Of a stretch of DNA of 64,000 nt, positions 1-8,031 are shown in pieces (the first letter of the stretch is position 1; every line of letters starts with the position of its first letter). Source of the stretch: Rhodospirillales bacterium 70-18 (lineage in GTDB: Bacteria; Pseudomonadota; Alphaproteobacteria; Acetobacterales; Acetobacteraceae); assembly GCA_001899585.1 (NCBI GenBank), contig MKWE01000044.1, positions 17,383 through 81,382 of the forward strand, written 5' to 3'. The notes under the pieces are model-generated. The model worked only from the letters and a program-made list of their open reading frames with translations. It did no database searches and had not been told where the DNA came from. The position numbers and the translations under genes are program-made.

Positions 1-744
1 ATCCATCTGGGCGCGCGCCGCTGCCAGGCCGCCGCCCTGCTGGAATTCCTGACCGCCTGCGAGGCCGATCGCATCTATCTGGTGGGCGACATCGTCGATG
101 GCTGGCGGCTGAAGGCGCGCTGGCACTGGCCGCGCTCGCATGACAACATCGTCCGCTGCCTGCTGGCCAAGATGCAGGCCGGCACCCGCATCCTGTACAT
201 CCCCGGCAACCACGACGAGTTCCTGCGCAACTCGATCGGCCTGCGGCTGGGCGGCATCGAGGTGGTGGACCACGCCATCCACGAGGGCGCGGACGGGCGG
301 CGCCACCTGGTGGTGCATGGCGACGAGTTCGACTCGGTGGTGGCGCATATGCGCCGGCTGGCCGCCCTCGGCATCTGGGTCTATGCCGCCGCGGTACTCA
401 CCAACGATGCCGGGCTGGGGCTGTGGCGCCGGCTGCGGCGCGCCGCCGGCCTGCCGGCCCGCTCGGCGCGCGCCAAGACGGCGTTCGAACGGCTGGCCGT
501 CGCCGCGGCGCGCGAGCATGGCGTGCAGGGCGTCATCTGCGGGCATGTCCACCGCCCGGGCATCCGCGAGGTGCAGGGCGTGACCTACGTCAACACCGGC
601 GACTGGATGGATTCGCGCAGCGCCGTGGTGGAGCACGCCGATGGCCGGCTGGAGGTGCTGCGCTGGCCGGCCGCCTCCGTCGCCCCCGCCGCCGTGGTGG
701 ATTTCGCCGCCGCCGAGGCGTGGCCCGGCCTGAGCGTCGGCTGA
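1..744 (+). CDS. UDP-2,3-diacylglucosamine diphosphatase-like metallophosphoesterase, 5' truncated by window edge
   Basis: The reading frame is open from the first base and ends at 744, leaving 247 residues; the N-terminus is outside the window. Visible calcineurin-like metallophosphoesterase motifs are IHLG (remnant of SDxHLG), GDIVDGW near residue 29, GNHDEF near 69, HGDEFD near 105 and GHVHRPG near 181, so all the metal-ligand blocks except the first Asp/His pair are present. The family hydrolyses UDP-2,3-diacylglucosamine or related phospholipid head groups at the inner membrane (lipid A pathway). The WRLKARWHWP stretch is typical of the LpxH-like alphaproteobacterial branch rather than classical LpxH. 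It is followed after 15 nt by a DedA gene and then two glycosyltransferases, suggesting a lipid/glycolipid operon. The exact substrate is inferred, not proven. Confidence 0.85.
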   Translation: MHLGARRCQAAALLEFLTACEADRIYLVGDIVDGWRLKARWHWPRSHDNIVRCLLAKMQAGTRILYIPGNHDEFLRNSIGLRLGGIEVVDHAIHEGADGRRHLVVHGDEFDSVVAHMRRLAALGIWVYAAAVLTNDAGLGLWRRLRRAAGLPARSARAKTAFERLAVAAAREHGVQGVICGHVHRPGIREVQGVTYVNTGDWMDSRSAVVEHADGRLEVLRWPAASVAPAAVVDFAAAEAWPGLSVG

Positions 745-759
745 CCGCGCGCCGGCGCG

Positions 760-1329
760 ATGCAGCATTATCTCGCCGTCTACGGCTATCTGGCGCTGTT
801 CCCGCTCGCGGTGGTGGAGGGGCCGGCGGCCAGCGTGTTCGCGGCCTTCCTGGCCTCGCGCGGGGTGCTGGACGTGTTCGCGGTCTATGTCGTGGTGGTG
901 GCGGCCGACCTGGCCGGCGACCTTCTGTACTATGCCGGCGGCCGCTGGATGCTGGGCTGGCTGGCCGCGCGCAGGGGGCAATGGGCGCACCGGCTGCACC
1001 ACCGGGTGGAGGTGCTGGCGCCGCGCATCCGCACCCGCGCCGGGCCGATCCTGCTGATCGGCAAGCTGACCCATTCCGCCGGCTTCGCGGTGCTGCTGGC
1101 GGCCGGCGCGGCAAAGGTCCGGATCGGGACTTTCATGTTGTATAACTTTCTCGGAACCGTTCCGAAATCGGCGCTGCTGGTGGCGGTGGGCTACTGGTTC
1201 GGCAAGGTCTATGGCGGCCTGCAAGGCGAGTTGCAGCTGGCCAGCCTGGTCGGCTTCGTGCTGGTCGGCGGCGGCCTGACGCTGCTGGCCGCGCGCCTGG
1301 CCGCCAGCCGCGAACCGCCGGGGGCCTGA
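760..1329 (+). CDS. DedA-family (VTT domain) membrane protein
   Basis: The 189-residue product has about four to five hydrophobic segments and resembles small DedA/SNARE-associated (VTT) proteins: an early Glu in the first re-entrant-like segment (VVEGPAAS), the Asp/Gly-rich ADLAGDLLYYAGGRW block, and a later membrane segment with YNFLGTVPKSALLV. DedA proteins are thought to act in phospholipid or undecaprenyl-phosphate flipping and membrane homeostasis. It starts 15 nt after the upstream phosphoesterase gene and stops 2 nt before the GT4 gene, so co-transcription is likely. ATG at 760 is the only start that keeps the first membrane segment. Specific substrate unknown. Confidence 0.75.
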   Translation: MQHYLAVYGYLALFPLAVVEGPAASVFAAFLASRGVLDVFAVYVVVVAADLAGDLLYYAGGRWMLGWLAARRGQWAHRLHHRVEVLAPRIRTRAGPILLIGKLTHSAGFAVLLAAGAAKVRIGTFMLYNFLGTVPKSALLVAVGYWFGKVYGGLQGELQLASLVGFVLVGGGLTLLAARLAASREPPGA

Positions 1330-1331
1330 CC

Positions 1332-2570
1332 ATGCGCATCGCCATGTTCACCGATAGCTTCTTTCCCGAGTTGGGCGGCATTCAGGATTCCATCCTGGCC
1401 AGCGCGCGCGAGCTCGGGCGACGCGGCGAGCAGGTGCTGATCCTGGCCCCCCAGGCCGCCAAAGGCGACTTCGCCCGCGCCGGCGTGGCGGTAGCGGAAC
1501 CCGACCTCGGCCTCAACGTCACGGTGCGGCGGCTGTTCGCGCTGCCGGTGCCCAGCAGCACCCGCCAGTCCCGCCTGGTGCTGCCGACGCTGGTGCCGGC
1601 CGGCGGGCGCTGGCGGGCGCTGGCGGCGTTCCGGCCGGAAGTGGTGCATACCCAGACCTTCCTGGGCGCCGGGCTGGAGGCGGCGGCCGCCGCGCGCCGG
1701 CTGGAGGTGCCGCTGGTGGGCAGCAACCACTGGGCGGTCTCGGGTTTCAGCCTGTATGCGCCGGTGGCGCGCGCGGCCGCCGGCCGGCTGGCCGCCGGCG
1801 CGGTGGCGGCCTATTACAATCGCTGTGCCTGGACCAGCGCGCCCTCGGCGGCGGCGCTGGCCGAGATGCGCGCGCACGGCTTTACCGGCGCCGGCGCGGT
1901 GCTGTCCAACCCGATCGACACCGCCCGGTTCCATCCCACGCCGGAGGCGGAGCGGCGGCGGCTGCGGGCGGCGCTGGGGCTGTCGGACGCCACCATCGTG
2001 CATGCCGGCCGGCTGGCGCGGGAGAAGCATGTCGATGTGCTGATCCGCGCCCTGCCGGCGCTGGCCGCCACGGTGCCGGACGCGATGCTGGCGCTGGCCG
2101 GCCACGGCAGCGCCCGTCCGGCGCTGGAGGCGCTGGCCGGCGAACTGGGAGTGGCCGGGCGGGTGCGCTTCCTGGGCACGCTGGACCACGCGGCGCTGGC
2201 GCGGCTGTACCAGGCGAGCGCGGTGGTGGCGATCGCCAGCACCTCGGAGTCGCAGGGCATGGCGCTGTTGCAGGCGATGGCAAGCGGGCTGCCGGCGGTG
2301 GGGGCACGGCACGGGCCGCTGGTGGAATACATCCCGCCCGAATGCGGCCTGCTGGCCGAGCCGGGCGAGCCCGCCGCCTTCACCGCCGCCTTGGCCCGGT
2401 TGCTGAGCGACGCCGTCATGCGCGCACGCATGGGCGAGCAAGCCGCGCGATGGGCTGCCCGCTTCGCCATTCCCGCCGTGACGGATATGTGGCAGGACGT
2501 GTATGCAAGGGCGGCGAGCGGCGCGCTCGGCACCGCCGATGCCGCCGGATGGAGGCCATCATGCGCCTGA
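1332..2570 (+). CDS. Glycosyltransferase family 4
   Basis: The 412-residue GT-B fold protein begins with the typical GT4 acceptor-side motif (MRIAMFTDSFFPELGGI) and carries the donor-side domain from about residue 210 (HAGRLAREKHVDVLI, a phosphate-binding region). The GT4 EX7E motif near residues 306-315 reads ESQGMALLQ, so the second acidic residue is replaced by Gln. The family transfers sugars from nucleotide-sugar donors, often to lipid acceptors (PimB, MgtA and SqdX-like enzymes), at the cytoplasmic membrane face. Position in a cluster with an LpxH-like phosphoesterase, DedA and a GT2 suggests glycolipid or lipopolysaccharide synthesis. The 3' end overlaps the GT2 start by 10 nt. Acceptor and donor cannot be read from sequence. 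Confidence 0.88.
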   Translation: MRIAMFTDSFFPELGGIQDSILASARELGRRGEQVLILAPQAAKGDFARAGVAVAEPDLGLNVTVRRLFALPVPSSTRQSRLVLPTLVPAGGRWRALAAFRPEVVHTQTFLGAGLEAAAAARRLEVPLVGSNHWAVSGFSLYAPVARAAAGRLAAGAVAAYYNRCAWTSAPSAAALAEMRAHGFTGAGAVLSNPIDTARFHPTPEAERRRLRAALGLSDATIVHAGRLAREKHVDVLIRALPALAATVPDAMLALAGHGSARPALEALAGELGVAGRVRFLGTLDHAALARLYQASAVVAIASTSESQGMALLQAMASGLPAVGARHGPLVEYIPPECGLLAEPGEPAAFTAALARLLSDAVMRARMGEQAARWAARFAIPAVTDMWQDVYARAASGALGTADAAGWRPSCA

Positions 2571-3286
2571 GCATCGTCATCCCAGCCTATAACGAGCAGG
2601 ATTATCTGCCCGACTGCCTGCGCCACGTGCTAGCCGAGGTGGCGCGTTGCCCCGACCCGGCCGGAGTGGAGGTGCTGGTGGTGGACAACGCCAGTACCGA
2701 CGATACGGCCGCCGTTGCCGCCGCCTTCCCCGGCGTGCGGGTGGTGCATGAGGCGCGCAAGGGCCTGACGCGGGCGCGCCAGGCGGGGCTGGAGGCGGCG
2801 CGCGGCGAGGTGCTGGGGTTCGTGGATGCCGACACCCGGATGCCGCCGGGCTGGATCGCTGCCGTGCTGGCCGGCTTCGCCGCCGATCCGCACGTGGTCT
2901 GCGTCAGCGGTCCTTATATCTACCACGACGCGCCGATGGCGCAGCGGGTGATGGTGCGGCTGTACTGGGTGCTGCTGGCGATGCCGGCGTACTGGATGAC
3001 GCGCTACATGGCGGTGGGCGGCAATTTCGCCGCCAGCCGGGATGCCTTGCTGCGCATCGGCGGCTTCGACACCGCGATCGCTTTCTATGGAGAGGACACC
3101 AACATCGCCCGCCGGCTGGCCGCCGCCGGGCGGGTGCGCTTCCTGCTGCGGCTGGCCATGCCGACCTCCTCGCGCCGGCTGGCGGCGGAGGGGATGGCGG
3201 CGACGGCGATGACCTATATGGCCAATTTCCTGTCCGAAGTGGTGCTGAAGCGGCCGGTGACCCGGGGCTACCGGGATATTCGCTAG
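2561..3286 (+). CDS. Glycosyltransferase family 2
   Basis: Starting at ATG 2561 (MRLSIVIPAYNEQDY) the product is 241 residues; an in-frame ATG at 2549 would add four residues. The N-terminal nucleotide-binding strand, VVDNASTDDT near residue 40 and the metal-binding VDADT near residue 87 are diagnostic of GT-A family 2. A GEDTNIARRL segment matches the usual [D/E]D acceptor/base region. A hydrophobic stretch near residues 125-145 (VLLAMPAYWMTRYM) may be membrane-associated. It overlaps the GT4 gene by 10 nt, indicating translational coupling and a shared glycan pathway. Substrates unknown. Confidence 0.87.
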   Translation: MRLSIVIPAYNEQDYLPDCLRHVLAEVARCPDPAGVEVLVVDNASTDDTAAVAAAFPGVRVVHEARKGLTRARQAGLEAARGEVLGFVDADTRMPPGWIAAVLAGFAADPHVVCVSGPYIYHDAPMAQRVMVRLYWVLLAMPAYWMTRYMAVGGNFAASRDALLRIGGFDTAIAFYGEDTNIARRLAAAGRVRFLLRLAMPTSSRRLAAEGMAATAMTYMANFLSEVVLKRPVTRGYRDIR

Positions 3287-3301
3287 CCCCGGGGGTCGGC
3301 G

Positions 3302-3841
3302 TCAGGGAGTGACGGTGATCTCGGTCCACATGCCCAGCGCGTAGTGGCCGGGGACGTTGCAGTACAGCAGGTATTTGCCGGGCTTCAGGGTGATCCGCAG
3401 GGCGCCGGTGGCGTTGGGCGCCAGTTCGGACACTTCGCCCAGATGCTCGCCCTTCTCCTCGTCCACCCGCTGCTCGTCGGCGATGTAGGGGAGCGCCTTG
3501 GGGGTGGCGGGCAGGGCGGCCACGATCATCTCGTGCACCATCTCCTTGGACGTGTTGATCGCCTCGAAGGTGACCACCCCGGCCTTGATGGTGGCGGGCG
3601 TGGCGGTGATGCCCATGGCGCGGTTCGGCATGGCGGCACCCGGCATGGCGACGCCGCGCATCGGCTCGCTGCCCAGCTTGTCCATGGAACTGCCGCCCTT
3701 GTCCCACAGTTCCACCTTCACCACGCTGCCATCGGCGGCGCGCGCCGGGGTGGTGGCGAGGCCGACGGTGGCGAGGCCCAGGCTGGCGAGGCCGGCGGTG
3801 CCAAGGCCGGCGAACATAGTACGGCGTGTGATGTTCAACAT
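3302..3841 (-). CDS. Exported cupredoxin-domain (type 1 copper) protein
   Basis: A 179-residue protein with an N-terminal twin-arginine-like signal (NITRRTMFAGLG, cleavage predicted after ARA near residue 36), then a cupredoxin domain. The type 1 copper ligands are visible as His103, Cys161, His166 and Met171 in the C-terminal CNVPGHYALGM loop, so it should be a periplasmic blue copper protein. The family carries electrons or binds copper; the sequence does not decide which. A Met-rich stretch at residues 61-76 precedes the copper domain and might bind Cu(I). Upstream on this strand a GAGGG ribosome-binding site and an FNR-type box (3917-3930) correctly spaced from a -10 are seen, implying regulation by an FNR/CRP-family factor. 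It is convergent with the GT2 gene. Confidence 0.85.
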   Translation of the reverse strand: MLNITRRTMFAGLGTAGLASLGLATVGLATTPARAADGSVVKVELWDKGGSSMDKLGSEPMRGVAMPGAAMPNRAMGITATPATIKAGVVTFEAINTSKEMVHEMIVAALPATPKALPYIADEQRVDEEKGEHLGEVSELAPNATGALRITLKPGKYLLYCNVPGHYALGMWTEITVTP

Positions 3842-3889
3842 CTTCAGGCCCTCTCTTGACGCGACCTCATGTCGCGATCCACATCCGAT

Positions 3890-3930
3890 ACACTAGACAG
3901 CTTCCGTTGGATGGCTTTGATCCAGGTCAA
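3890..3930 (-). promoter_or_regulatory. FNR/Anr-type box and -10 upstream of the cupredoxin gene
   Basis: Positions 3917-3930 read TTGATCCAGGTCAA, matching the FNR/FixK/Anr consensus TTGAT-N4-ATCAA in 9 of 10 positions. On the minus strand a TAGTGT -10 lies at 3895-3890, 21 nt from the box edge, which places the box centre near -41, the class II geometry. The cupredoxin start codon is about 40 nt further. This is a direct sequence match plus known promoter architecture; the cognate regulator is not in the window. Confidence 0.6.
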
Positions 3931-3960
3931 GCAAGGAAAATTTCCGCTATATATTTGGTC

Positions 3961-3986
3961 GATACTGTAAGATTCGGTCAAGTATC
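3961..3986. promoter_or_regulatory. Inverted repeat GATACT-N14-AGTATC in the cupredoxin/monooxygenase divergent region
   Basis: Perfect 6-bp arms at 3961-3966 and 3981-3986 lie in the AT-rich part of the 290-nt region between the divergent cupredoxin and monooxygenase genes, about 145 nt upstream of the monooxygenase start. It has the look of an operator for a dimeric regulator of the monooxygenase promoter. No regulator gene is adjacent, so function is inferred. The rest of this intergenic stretch holds no gene. Confidence 0.35.
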
Positions 3987-4131
3987 ATTCCTTTTTCGTG
4001 TTTTTCCGCGCGCTCCCGGCGCGCCCGCCCAGGCCCGGCCTGGCCACGCGGTTTGCGGTTGACACCGCCGCCGCGACACGTTGGGCTTGTGACAAGCGCT
4101 CGCCATGCAGCCGCATACGAAGGGAAGAACC

Positions 4132-5805
4132 ATGTCCGACCCACAGTCACACCCCGCCCGCGCCCTGCCGTCCGAGCTGGACGTGGTGGTGGTCGGCGCC
4201 GGTTTCGCCGGGATGTACATGCTGCACCGACTGCGCGGCCTGGGCCTGTCGGCGGTGGTGTTCGAGGCCGGCGCGGATGTCGGCGGCACCTGGTACTGGA
4301 ACCGCTATCCCGGCGCCCGCTGCGACGTGGAAAGCATGCAGTATTCGTACTCTTTTTCCCCCGAATTGCAGCAGGAATGGCGCTGGAGCGAGCGGTTTGC
4401 CGCCCAGCCGGAGATCCTGCGCTACGCCGGCCACGTCGCCGACCGGCTGGATCTGCGCCGCGACATCAGGCTGGCCACCCGGGTGACCGAGGCCAGGTTC
4501 GATGCCGCCAGCCGCACCTGGCTGGTGCGCACCGACCGGGGCGAGGCGGTGCGGGCGCGGTTCTGCATCATGGCCACCGGCTGCCTCTCGGCCGCGCGGA
4601 TGCCCGATATCGCCGGGCTGGAGAGCTTCCGGGGTGCCACCTACCACACCGGGCACTGGCCGCATGCGGGGGTGGATTTCACCGGGCAGCGCGTGGGGGT
4701 GGTCGGCACCGGCTCCTCGGCGATCCAGGCGATCCCGGTGATCGCGCGGCAGGCGACGCAGCTGACGGTGTTCCAGCGCACGCCGAATTTCAGCATTCCC
4801 TCGCGCAACGGCCCGCTCGACCGCGACTACGAGCAGTGGTGGAAATCCGACTATCCCGCCCATCGCGCCCGTGCCCGCGGCATGCGCACCGGCATCCTGT
4901 ACGACGCCAACGGCGCGGCCGAGGCGCGCGACATCTCCGCCCTGGCGGTGGACGAGGCGGAGCGGGAGCGGGAATACGCGCAGCGCTGGGCGCGCGGCGG
5001 CACCGCCTTCATGGCCGCGTTCAACGACCTGATCACCGACCAGCGGGCCAACGACACCGCTGCCGATTTCGTGCGCGCGCGCATCCGCGAGATCGTGCGG
5101 GACCAGGCGGTGGCCGAGCGCCTGTTGCCGCACGACCACCCGATCGGCACCAAGCGCATCTGCGTGGATACCGACTACTACGCGACCTTCAACCGGCCGA
5201 ACGTGGCGCTGGTGGATATCCGCCAGGACCCGATCCAGGCGATCACCCCCGCCGGCCTGCGCACCGGCACGGCGGAATTCGCGTTCGACAGCCTGGTGTT
5301 CGCCACCGGGTTCGACGCCATGACCGGCGCGCTGCTGAAGATGGGCATCGCCGGGCGCGGCGGCCAGACGTTGCGCGCGAAGTGGGAGGCCGGGCCGCGC
5401 ACCTATCTGGGGCTGATGACCGCCGGCTTCCCCAACCTGTTCATGGTCACCGGCCCGGGCAGCCCCTCGGTGCTGAGCAACATGATGGTCTCGATCGAGC
5501 AGCACGTGGACTGGATCGCCGATTGCCTGGCGGCCCTACGGGCGCGTGGCCAGGACTGCATCGAGCCGACCGCGGCGGCCGAGGAGGGCTGGGTCGCGCA
5601 TGTCAACACGGTGGCGCACGGCACGCTGTACCCGGCGGCGGCCTCGTGGTACATGGGCGCCAACATCCCGGGCAAGGTGCGGGTGTTCATGCCCTATATC
5701 GGCGGCGTGGGCGCCTATCGGCAGATCTGCGACGAGGTGGCGGCCAAGGGATACGAGGGGATGCGCCTGTCCTCGGCCGGCGCCACGGCCGAGGCGGCGG
5801 ACTGA
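4132..5805 (+). CDS. Flavin-containing monooxygenase, Baeyer-Villiger (cyclohexanone/phenylacetone) type
   Basis: ATG 4132 is chosen over the in-frame ATG 4105 because AGGGAAG precedes it; the product is 557 residues, normal for class B monooxygenases. The FAD Rossmann motif VVVGAGFAGMYML is near residues 18-30, GGTWYWNRYPGARCD follows, the Baeyer-Villiger fingerprint appears as FRGATYHTGHWP near 165-176, and the NADPH Rossmann motif VGTGSSAIQ is near 190. Such enzymes insert oxygen next to ketones using FAD, NADPH and O2. The final position of the fingerprint (HWPH) departs slightly from the classic HxxxW[P/D]. It stands alone between a divergent cupredoxin and a convergent FkbM-type gene. 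Substrate unknown. Confidence 0.88.
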   Translation: MSDPQSHPARALPSELDVVVVGAGFAGMYMLHRLRGLGLSAVVFEAGADVGGTWYWNRYPGARCDVESMQYSYSFSPELQQEWRWSERFAAQPEILRYAGHVADRLDLRRDIRLATRVTEARFDAASRTWLVRTDRGEAVRARFCIMATGCLSAARMPDIAGLESFRGATYHTGHWPHAGVDFTGQRVGVVGTGSSAIQAIPVIARQATQLTVFQRTPNFSIPSRNGPLDRDYEQWWKSDYPAHRARARGMRTGILYDANGAAEARDISALAVDEAEREREYAQRWARGGTAFMAAFNDLITDQRANDTAADFVRARIREIVRDQAVAERLLPHDHPIGTKRICVDTDYYATFNRPNVALVDIRQDPIQAITPAGLRTGTAEFAFDSLVFATGFDAMTGALLKMGIAGRGGQTLRAKWEAGPRTYLGLMTAGFPNLFMVTGPGSPSVLSNMMVSIEQHVDWIADCLAALRARGQDCIEPTAAAEEGWVAHVNTVAHGTLYPAAASWYMGANIPGKVRVFMPYIGGVGAYRQICDEVAAKGYEGMRLSSAGATAEAAD

Positions 5806-5887
5806 ACCGGGCGGCCGCCTGGTGCGCTGACCGATTCGGAAGATACAGCATGAGTCAGCGCACCAGCTTGATTTGGTGGCCGATACA

Positions 5888-5913
5888 GCCAACGGGCTCA
5901 AATGCCCGTTGGC
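5888..5913. terminator. Bidirectional terminator-like hairpin between convergent genes
   Basis: A perfect 10-bp stem GCCAACGGGC / GCCCGTTGGC with a 6-nt loop lies between the convergent monooxygenase (ends 5805) and FkbM-type gene (ends 5923). No strong U run follows on either strand, so it may act as a weak intrinsic terminator or a 3' end-stabilising hairpin. Confidence 0.5.
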
Positions 5914-5922
5914 ATCGGACCA

Positions 5923-7275
5923 CTAGATCAGCCGCGGGTCGATCCAGCGCGCCCAGGCGTTGTGGTTGTGCGTGGCGCCGTCGGCCATCGCGGTTTGCAG
6001 CACGATGCGATGGCGGCCATGCAGGCCCTGCCAGGGCGGCGCCTCGGCCGGCGGGTCGGGCAGTTTCAGCTCCACCCGCAGGCTGGTGCCGGCGGCCAGC
6101 ACGTGGTCGGCGCGGGCGGCCACCGTGGCGTCCTCGCGTTCGACCAGCAGGGTGAAGCGGATGTCGCCGGCATCGTGGCCGGCATGGGTCAGCGTACAGG
6201 CCAGGCGGGTCTGGCCGTCCAGCGTGCGCGGGAAGATGGCGCGCGCCGGCGGGCCGTCCGGCGGGTTCGGGTGCAACTGGCATGACGTGCCGTCGAAGGT
6301 GAAGAACCCCCAGGGCTCGGTGGAGACCCCCTGCAGCGCCAGCGGGAACAGGCCGGGCTCGGCATGGATCAGCCGCATGGTGCGCGGTGGCGGGCGGAGC
6401 AGGGCACGGAAGGGCACCCGGCGCTCATACAGCGTGGTCTCGCCGTGCTGCGTCCGCTCGAACAGCGCGGGGTCGAAGCAGGCGCCGACGATGGCGGCGC
6501 AGCCGGGCTGGACGGTGTCGTGGGTCTCGATGGCCAGCGCGTCCAGCGTGTGCAGCCAGCCGGCATGCGGGTCGGCGAACACCGCGGCCTCGGCGCCCTC
6601 GATGTCGCATTTGACCAGGTCGGCCCGGGCCCAGCCGGCCAGTCGCAGCAGGCCGGGCACGTCCTCGGCGGGAATGGTGCGGGCCTCCTCCGGCACGTCG
6701 TCCTGCAGCCTGGTGCCCCAGTCGCCATAGTAGCGCGCGGCCACGCCCAGCCGGGTCGGGTGGTGCCACACCGCGGCTTGCAGCCGTTCGATACGGCGGT
6801 AGGGGATGGTGTTCAGGGCGAGCAGGCGGAAGCTGTCCGGCGACGGCTCGACGCAGAGCAGCCGCGCCTGCGGAAAGCGGCGGGCAAGGTAGATGGCAGC
6901 GTAGCCGGCATAGGCGCCGAGGTCGAGGATATGCAGGGGCGTGGCGCGCATGGCGAAGCCCTGGGCGCCGTCGCGGAAGATCTGCGCGAGGTTGGCGACA
7001 TCGCTGGAGCCGCAACGGAAATACAGCGGGTGGCCGAGTTCGGGCAGCAGCGCGTGCGAGAGGCCGGTGCGCAGGGCGGCGAAGCGGAACAGCAGGTCGA
7101 AATAGGCGCCGCGCAGCGCCTGGTCGGACGGGGCGGCCAACAATGCCGCCTCCATCTCCATCTTTTCCAGCAGTTCGCGCTGCAGCGGGGTGATTGATGC
7201 CGCTATGGAAGGCGCGCGCAGCGGCGCGACACGGGCGTCGGGCTGGTTGTCAGCGAGGGGGTCGGTTGCGTGCAT
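5923..7275 (-). CDS. FkbM-family methyltransferase-like protein with extra C-terminal domain
   Basis: The start at 7275 is preceded by GAGGAG at a proper distance; the longer frame to 7311 lacks such a site. The 450-residue product has an N-terminal helical part, a SAM-binding Rossmann region near residues 115-150 (ILDLGAYAGYAAIYL, then CVEPSPDSFRLL) and an FkbM-like core with LVKCDIEGAEAAVF near 230-245. After about residue 300 comes a further 150-residue, strand-rich C-terminal domain not needed for methyl transfer. FkbM proteins O-methylate sugars or polyketides, and are common in glycan loci. Neighbours (BVMO, MarR) give no pathway hint. The extra domain may be a carbohydrate-recognition module; that is inference. 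Confidence 0.75.
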   Translation of the reverse strand: MHATDPLADNQPDARVAPLRAPSIAASITPLQRELLEKMEMEAALLAAPSDQALRGAYFDLLFRFAALRTGLSHALLPELGHPLYFRCGSSDVANLAQIFRDGAQGFAMRATPLHILDLGAYAGYAAIYLARRFPQARLLCVEPSPDSFRLLALNTIPYRRIERLQAAVWHHPTRLGVAARYYGDWGTRLQDDVPEEARTIPAEDVPGLLRLAGWARADLVKCDIEGAEAAVFADPHAGWLHTLDALAIETHDTVQPGCAAIVGACFDPALFERTQHGETTLYERRVPFRALLRPPPRTMRLIHAEPGLFPLALQGVSTEPWGFFTFDGTSCQLHPNPPDGPPARAIFPRTLDGQTRLACTLTHAGHDAGDIRFTLLVEREDATVAARADHVLAAGTSLRVELKLPDPPAEAPPWQGLHGRHRIVLQTAMADGATHNHNAWARWIDPRLI

Positions 7276-7504
7276 CGGCGCTCCTCGCGGCCAGTTTCCC
7301 GCGTTTCGCAACGGCTGTTAAGGGCTTAGGAGCGGATTGGGCGCGAAAGTAAGTTGCAAATTCACGCAATAACGGTATTTTGACGCTAGATTTCCGTTGC
7401 ACATGACTTACATCATATATCTGTGCGACGATCCGGCCGAGTCGGTATGACCCGGGCAGCCACGGAGCCGGATGGTAGGGCCGAAAAGCAAGGAGAATGC
7501 CTCT

Positions 7505-7897
7505 ATGGCGATACAAGCCACGCCCGACAAGCTACTCGGGATTCTACGCGACACGATCGTCGGAACGGTCCGGCGAGACGGCCCCGATTTGTCGGCAAGG
7601 CAGTTCGGCGTTTTTCTGATCTGCTATATAGAGGACGCGCAGCACACCGTGCGCGGCCTGGCGGCGCGGCTGGAAGTGTCCAAGCCCGCCATCACCCGCT
7701 CCCTCGACCGACTGGAGGAGCTGGGGCTGGCCCGCCGCGGACCCGATCCGCGCGACCGCCGCTCGGTGCTGGTGCAGCGCACGCGCAAGGGCAACGACCT
7801 GCTGGCCGATCTGCGCAACCTGCTGACCGTGGCGTCCAAGGCGCGCGGCGGCGGCACCACCCGGGATGACAGCACAGCTGTGTCCATGGGCGCCTAA
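7505..7897 (+). CDS. MarR-family transcriptional regulator
   Basis: Starting at ATG 7505 behind AAGGAG, the 130-residue product has a winged helix core: TVRGLAARLEVSKPAITRSL (helix-turn-helix, about residues 50-69) followed by the wing with DPRDRRSVLVQRTRKG near 80-95, the DxRxxR signature of MarR proteins. It is likely a dimeric repressor sensing a small phenolic or redox ligand. It is somewhat short at the C-terminal dimer helix. The 229-nt upstream region is AT-rich compared with the surroundings and contains TTGC-N8-GCAA near 7355, a possible operator. Target genes cannot be told from context; the divergent FkbM-type gene is the nearest candidate. Confidence 0.85.
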   Translation: MAIQATPDKLLGILRDTIVGTVRRDGPDLSARQFGVFLICYIEDAQHTVRGLAARLEVSKPAITRSLDRLEELGLARRGPDPRDRRSVLVQRTRKGNDLLADLRNLLTVASKARGGGTTRDDSTAVSMGA

Positions 7898-7975
7898 GCG
7901 CCCTGGGGTCGCCATGGGCGCTTAGCGCCCGCGACGCGACGGGCCTGTAGCGACGTTGCCTGCGCCCAACCACCG

Positions 7976-8010
7976 CCCGCCCGCCCCCCGCATCGCGGGT
8001 AGCGGGCGGG
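7976..8010. terminator. GC-rich interrupted hairpin between MarR and aldo/keto reductase genes
   Basis: CCCGCCCGC (7976-7984) pairs with GCGGGCGGG (8002-8010) around an inner CCCGC/GCGGG stem. It lies between the ends of the convergent MarR and aldo/keto reductase genes. There is no U tract, so a role as terminator is only plausible. Confidence 0.35.
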
Positions 8011-8031
8011 CCGCGTTTGCCGGCCGCCTGT

